Part shown: positions 41,323-44,375 of the stretch, in pieces | Layout of the letters: each line of letters starts with the position of its first letter | Numbering within the stretch: the stretch's first letter is position 1 | NCBI RefSeq assembly: GCF_025532145.1 | Contig: NZ_ARXS01000035.1 | Coordinates: forward strand, 1 to 44,375 | Reading direction: 5' to 3' | DNA length: 44,375 bases | From: Alloalcanivorax balearicus MACL04 | GTDB lineage: Bacteria > Pseudomonadota > Gammaproteobacteria > Pseudomonadales > Alcanivoracaceae | Program-made: the position numbers and the translations under genes | Notes under the pieces: generated by a model | The model's input: only the letters and a program-made list of their open reading frames with translations | What the model was told of the DNA's origin: nothing | The model's database searches: none

Positions 41323-41769
41323 CTATCCATACCCGCGCTCTTTACCTTGTTTACTCATAGCACCAATGGCACTGACGTTGGCGAGCCAATCCTGCAACCG
41401 CTGACGCTCGTAATGGCGCAGTGACAGCGTCAGGTTGAGATCCAATCGTTGGCGCTCGAACTTCAGATAGTGGGGCCGGGCGGATTCGGGCAGTAGTTGC
41501 AATAGCAGAGCCCCGCCTTCGCTGGCGAGGTTGACCGGATGATTGAGCCCGGCCGGGATGTCCTGGCCGCGCCAGTGCCGATGACTGGAGCGGCGCCACC
41601 GGTACAGTGTCATGGTGCGATTGGGGTAGCGCACCAGGTAGAAGGGGGACCGGGGAAACCGCTGCCGAAACGCTTGGCACAGATTTTTGCCGTCCAGTTC
41701 CGCCTGGGCGATCTGTTGCTCCAGCTCTGCCAGTCGACCCCGGACCTGATGAACACGGTATGCCGTCAT
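41323..41769 (-). CDS. DUF3158-like ICE protein
   Basis: 148 residues. 'GRLAELEQQIAQAELDGKNLCQAFRQRFPRSPFYLVRYPNRTMTLYRWRRSS' and 'HYLKFERQRLDLNLTLSLRHYERQRLQDWL' match the DUF3158 pattern known from between PFL_4669 and ssb in this ICE class. Helical, basic and soluble; a DNA-related role is likely from position only. No ribosome site precedes the ATG, but the repeat-dense gap starts directly upstream. Confidence 0.8.
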   Translation of the reverse strand: MTAYRVHQVRGRLAELEQQIAQAELDGKNLCQAFRQRFPRSPFYLVRYPNRTMTLYRWRRSSHRHWRGQDIPAGLNHPVNLASEGGALLLQLLPESARPHYLKFERQRLDLNLTLSLRHYERQRLQDWLANVSAIGAMSKQGKERGYG

Positions 41770-41794
41770 AGATAAAACGCCTCGTTGCCCCCTT

Positions 41795-41827
41795 ACCCTT
41801 AATTAAGGGTTTAAACCCTTTAAAGGG
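41795..41827. repeat. Three overlapping perfect palindromes
   Basis: ACCCTTAATTAAGGGT (41795-41810), AAGGGTTTAAACCCTT (41805-41820) and CCCTTTAAAGGG (41816-41827) overlap one another and share their GGG/CCC arms. Perfect palindromes of 16, 16 and 12 bp in a row are not expected by chance in GC-rich DNA and suggest a protein-binding or replication site. Confidence 0.85.
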
Positions 41828-41831
41828 GAGT

Positions 41832-41890
41832 TTGTCAGAAAATGGGGGACCTGCGTTGTCAGAAAAACCCGAGGGTGTGTTGTCAGATAA
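41832..41890 (+). repeat. Iteron-like triplet of TTGTCAGAWAA at exact 24-bp spacing
   Basis: TTGTCAGAAAA starts at 41832 and 41856; TTGTCAGATAA starts at 41880. The three starts are exactly 24 bp apart. A single TTGTCAGA also occurs at 42848-42855, upstream of the PFL_4669 start. Such arrays bind replication initiators or regulators. Confidence 0.8.
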
Positions 41891-41906
41891 CTTGGAATAA
41901 CTGCGC

Positions 41907-41976
41907 CAGCCATCGGTCCCAGTCCGTCGCTGAGAAGGTGTCTACAGTGTAGACAGCCATCGGTCCCAGTCCGTCG
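41907..41976. repeat. 23-bp direct repeat flanking an operator-like palindrome
   Basis: A 23-bp sequence beginning CAGCCATCGGTCCCAGTC occurs identically at 41907-41929 and 41954-41976. Between the copies lies TGTCTACAGTGTAGACA (41939-41955), an inverted repeat with 7-bp arms and a 3-bp centre. It adjoins the iterons and the palindromes and lies downstream of the PFL_4669 stop. Confidence 0.85.
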
Positions 41977-41998
41977 TGACGCGCAATGGCTGCTTCAA

Positions 41999-42820
41999 TC
42001 AATCCAGCTCGCTGCCGTCCGGCTTTTCTGCCGCAGCGTCTTTATTATCAGGCTTGGTTTCCTCTGGCGCAGTCTCAGGGACCGAAGTCTCAGCTTGTCC
42101 TCTGAGTGGCGGGGCATGGGCCGCCCGCAGTTCGCCGCTGAGAATCTCATCAGGCAGCTCCCCCATCAATTCGATGGCACGCTGACCTTTCTGGGTGGCT
42201 TGCCGCACATCATCCCGGGTGACAGCCAAATGCCGGTATCCTTGAATGGTGGCAAACAACCGCCGGACACCCCGGCCCGACTCCTCCAGATGACGCTCGA
42301 AGGTCTCTCGATTCATCAAGCCGACAAAACGGGCTGTCATGATGGCCAGCACCAGCTCGTCCAGATCCGCGAGAAGATAGGCGCCTTGGTAGGCGTAGGG
42401 CGTGCCAAAGCTCAATTCCACGACGGCGGGCTCCAGGGAATGAGCGAGGGCGATATCCATCGCAGGCGCCCCTTCCAAAAAGCGGTCGATATGCTGGCGC
42501 AGCCCCTGGATCTGCTCACGCACGGCATCCGTTTCCTGCTCGACGCGGAGCAGCCACCAATCCGCATAGGGGTCGTCGTTACCCGCAGCGGTCCACAGCT
42601 GCCGTGTCATGGCCGCGTACCGGTAAAGGCCAACGATAGCGGGCGTGCCACTGGCAGGATCTGAGCGCCGGCCATGGATCAGTCGTTGCGCCACCCGGGT
42701 CTGAATTGTCATGCGGACGCTGTTGGTCAGCCGCCCGGGTTCGATGGGGCTACCGCCAGAGGAAGGGCTTGAGGTAGGGGAGGTATGAGAGGTGTCGTTG
42801 GACGTGGGATTATCGGCCAT
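41999..42820 (-). CDS. ICE protein, PFL_4669 family (TIGR03761)
   Basis: 273 residues from the ATG at 42820; a GTG 14 codons upstream is possible. The N-terminal ~40 residues are Ser/Thr/Pro-rich. The core 'IVGLYRYAAMTRQLWTAAGNDDPYADWWLLRVEQETDAV' and 'ALAHSLEPAVVELSFGTPYAYQGAYLLADLDELVLAIMTARFVGLM' is diagnostic of the family. 'GRGVRRLFATIQGYRHLAVTRDD' follows. The C-terminus is acidic and disordered. These proteins mark the start of the core region in PFGI-1-type ICEs; a molecular role is not established. Confidence 0.92.
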   Translation of the reverse strand: MADNPTSNDTSHTSPTSSPSSGGSPIEPGRLTNSVRMTIQTRVAQRLIHGRRSDPASGTPAIVGLYRYAAMTRQLWTAAGNDDPYADWWLLRVEQETDAVREQIQGLRQHIDRFLEGAPAMDIALAHSLEPAVVELSFGTPYAYQGAYLLADLDELVLAIMTARFVGLMNRETFERHLEESGRGVRRLFATIQGYRHLAVTRDDVRQATQKGQRAIELMGELPDEILSGELRAAHAPPLRGQAETSVPETAPEETKPDNKDAAAEKPDGSELD

Positions 42821-42960
42821 GGCGTCGCTCACTCGGTCTATCACAGTGTTGTCAGACGCCACTGTAAAGATTTGAATGCAGGAAAGACGCCGATAATCGG
42901 CGCTCCGATCGATTCTATTTTCCGTGCCGGGCGATTGACGTCCATGTTTTCTCTAACCGG

Positions 42961-43200
42961 TTATGTTCTACCTTTTCCGAACAGTACGATGAGAATGATG
43001 ATCCCGGCGAAAAGGGAGAACACGTTGGGCCAGATCACTTGGCATAGGATCCCGGCGATGACCGGCAAGCCTACAATCCATGTCTCAGGGGCTCGCCACC
43101 AACCCGAGACAGCGGCCTTGGTGATGACAAGAGCGAGCACCATGGACATGGCAATGGTGATTGATAAGATCGTGTCCAGAGTCATCTCTCTGGTGCTCAT
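42961..43200 (-). CDS. Small membrane protein
   Basis: 79 residues from the ATG at 43200 (MSTREMTLDTIL), which lies just after the stop of the upstream gene; the longer frame overlaps that gene. Two or three helices: 'ILSITIAMSMVLALVITKAAV', 'WIVGLPVIAGILCQVIW' and 'VFSLFAGIIILIVLFGKG'. No family recognised; probably co-transcribed with the 43203 gene. Confidence 0.65.
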   Translation of the reverse strand: MSTREMTLDTILSITIAMSMVLALVITKAAVSGWWRAPETWIVGLPVIAGILCQVIWPNVFSLFAGIIILIVLFGKGRT

Positions 43201-43202
43201 TT

Positions 43203-44300
43203 TTAAGAAAACCAGTCCGACGACTGTGCATTCAGGGGACTGGCGTGGCACTCGATATGGTCACAGTGGAACGTATCACAGGCGATCTGCACGAACCGAA
43301 AGACCGAACGGAGTGTGGGGAACTCACACACATAGACAGGATCGTTCGGCGATTCGGACTCTCGGGATAGCCGCAACGACTGGCCCAACGTCAGCCCGAT
43401 TTCGGCGACCGTCTCTCCGGCGTCGTCCTCCAGATGCAGCCAGGCATACGCCCCCTGGCATTCGCGGTAATCGGGCTTGCCGTCGTAGGTATTCAGCGAC
43501 AGGGTTAAGGCGGATTCGCTGTGACCGAGATCTTCGATAACGGCGTTCAGGTACCGGGTGATATCCTCTGTGGTTGAGGTAATGCCATTGCCTGGGGCCA
43601 ACTCCGTCAGTCCGTATTCTCCCTTGGCATACGCGGTCAGCGTCATTTCGATAGTGACCTTTTCGCCGCCATCCGGATCATGGACTTCTCGGATAAAGGT
43701 GTAGGCGCCAAGCCCCGTCCACACCACTTCGACCTGCTCAATAGCGGCGTCTCGGGAAGCCGGAAGCTCGTGCAACGCCCAGTCGCTGCCGTTCGGCCGC
43801 TGCAACAGGATCCAAACCGAGGGCCACGCGGTTCGTTTCGGGGCCTCGGTTTCTTCAGTTTCTAAAGACAGGCCTTCCTTAAGGTCAATGAACGTTTGAC
43901 GACGTTGGTCCGCGAGTTGCTCAGCGCGAACCCGTTTCCGATTGATCCTTCGCGCTGCGATGAGGTCCCGGCGCCGTGGCAGATAGCCTGCTTGAAGTCC
44001 TTGGGTCAGAAAAACGTGCACTTCGGGGTTCAATTGCGACAAACGAATGAGTTGCGCCACGCCTCTGGGCGTCGCCAGATCGTAATCATCACGATCGGAA
44101 AACCTGGCTACAATGAACGCAATACCGAAGACACCGGCTAAGATCGCGAAGGGATTGGTATACATGGCCCAGACGCCGTCGCTGAGCAAGGCGCCGGATT
44201 CGATGATCCCAGATACGCTGGACATCCATCCCACAAACCCAATGAGGAGGCCAATCAGAAAAAGACCTTGTGTCTCCGATCCCGCCAATGCCCGTCTCAA
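43203..44300 (-). CDS. Membrane-anchored protein of unknown function
   Basis: 365 residues from a TTG at 44300. Two membrane helices ('LFLIGLLIGFVGWMSSVSGII' and 'FAILAGVFGIAFIVARF') precede a cytoplasmic part with 'LATPRGVAQLIRLSQLNPEVHVFLTQGLQAGYLPRRRDLIAARRIN', a basic segment, and a C-terminal domain of beta character ('YDGKPDYRECQGAYAWLHLEDDAGETVAEIGLTLG'). The frame runs on upstream without a standard ATG to an in-frame stop near 44340, and that stretch reads as plausible protein, so the start is uncertain. Family unknown. Confidence 0.6.
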   Translation of the reverse strand: MRRALAGSETQGLFLIGLLIGFVGWMSSVSGIIESGALLSDGVWAMYTNPFAILAGVFGIAFIVARFSDRDDYDLATPRGVAQLIRLSQLNPEVHVFLTQGLQAGYLPRRRDLIAARRINRKRVRAEQLADQRRQTFIDLKEGLSLETEETEAPKRTAWPSVWILLQRPNGSDWALHELPASRDAAIEQVEVVWTGLGAYTFIREVHDPDGGEKVTIEMTLTAYAKGEYGLTELAPGNGITSTTEDITRYLNAVIEDLGHSESALTLSLNTYDGKPDYRECQGAYAWLHLEDDAGETVAEIGLTLGQSLRLSRESESPNDPVYVCEFPTLRSVFRFVQIACDTFHCDHIECHASPLNAQSSDWFS

Positions 44301-44375
44301 ACACGCGGCTCGGTCACTGAGTATCCGATGCGGCCGTTTTTTAAGTGGGTAAGCGGATTAAATGGTTGATCTTAC

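Noticed and set aside
41832-41976. CRISPR array
   Set aside because: Repeats are only 11 bp at 24-bp steps and a single 23-bp pair, with no regular repeat-spacer pattern and no cas genes.

Overview
The window is most of the conjugation region of an integrative and conjugative element (ICE) of the PFGI-1/ICEclc/SXT-TOL type (the genomic-island or 'type G' mating system), in a high-GC gammaproteobacterium. The family fit rests on an almost complete run of the characteristic proteins in canonical order on the minus strand: PFL_4669, DUF3158-like, SSB, TopB, PilL, PFL_4693, lytic transglycosylase, PFL_4695, TraD, PFL_4697, RAQPRD, PFL_4701, TIGR03745, TIGR03750, PFL_4703, PFL_4704, PFL_4705, TIGR03751 lipoprotein, TraC ATPase, PFL_4709, PFL_4710, PFL_4711 and TraG. 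The host genus cannot be fixed from the sequence. No integrase, relaxase, ParA, tRNA, rRNA or CRISPR array is visible, so the element continues beyond the window or is incomplete.

Layout (most genes are on the minus strand, so they read from right to left). 44.3-36.8 kb: two membrane proteins, PFL_4669, a 229-bp gap packed with palindromes and 24-bp-spaced repeats, a DUF3158-like protein, a lipoprotein, a 553-bp gap rich in inverted repeats, a small HTH-like protein, SSB, and topoisomerase III behind a strong terminator hairpin. 36.7-33.6 kb: small accessory genes, three of them preceded by a similar two-hairpin leader, plus a plus-strand membrane protein and a ribbon-helix-helix protein. 33.4-16.7 kb: the main mating-pore and coupling operon from pilL to traC, with many ATGA stop-start overlaps. 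16.5-14.5 kb: an unusual insert (RHH protein, ParB-like protein, unknown protein) that ends in a terminator. 14.5-6.6 kb: PFL_4709/4710/4711, then a second block of unknown genes with two diverged paralogues and a CoiA-like plus-strand gene, then TraG. 6.6-0 kb: a small plus-strand membrane gene, a 638-bp gap, an AT-rich SIR2-domain defence gene (Dsr1-like), and the start of a type VI secretion vgrG that runs off the left edge.

How the parts fit: PilL, PFL_4693/4695, the transglycosylase, the small membrane proteins, PFL_4703-4705, the lipoprotein, TraC and PFL_4709-4711/TraG should build the type IV secretion channel. TraD brings the DNA-relaxase complex to it. SSB and TopB handle the single-stranded or replicating element. 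The SIR2 gene looks like imported anti-phage cargo next to the element.

The parts most likely to be undescribed are the repeat-dense gap at 41.8-42.0 kb, the recurrent structured leaders at 34.0-35.3 kb, the inverted-repeat tract at 40.2-40.7 kb, and the two blocks of unknown genes inside the tra operon.
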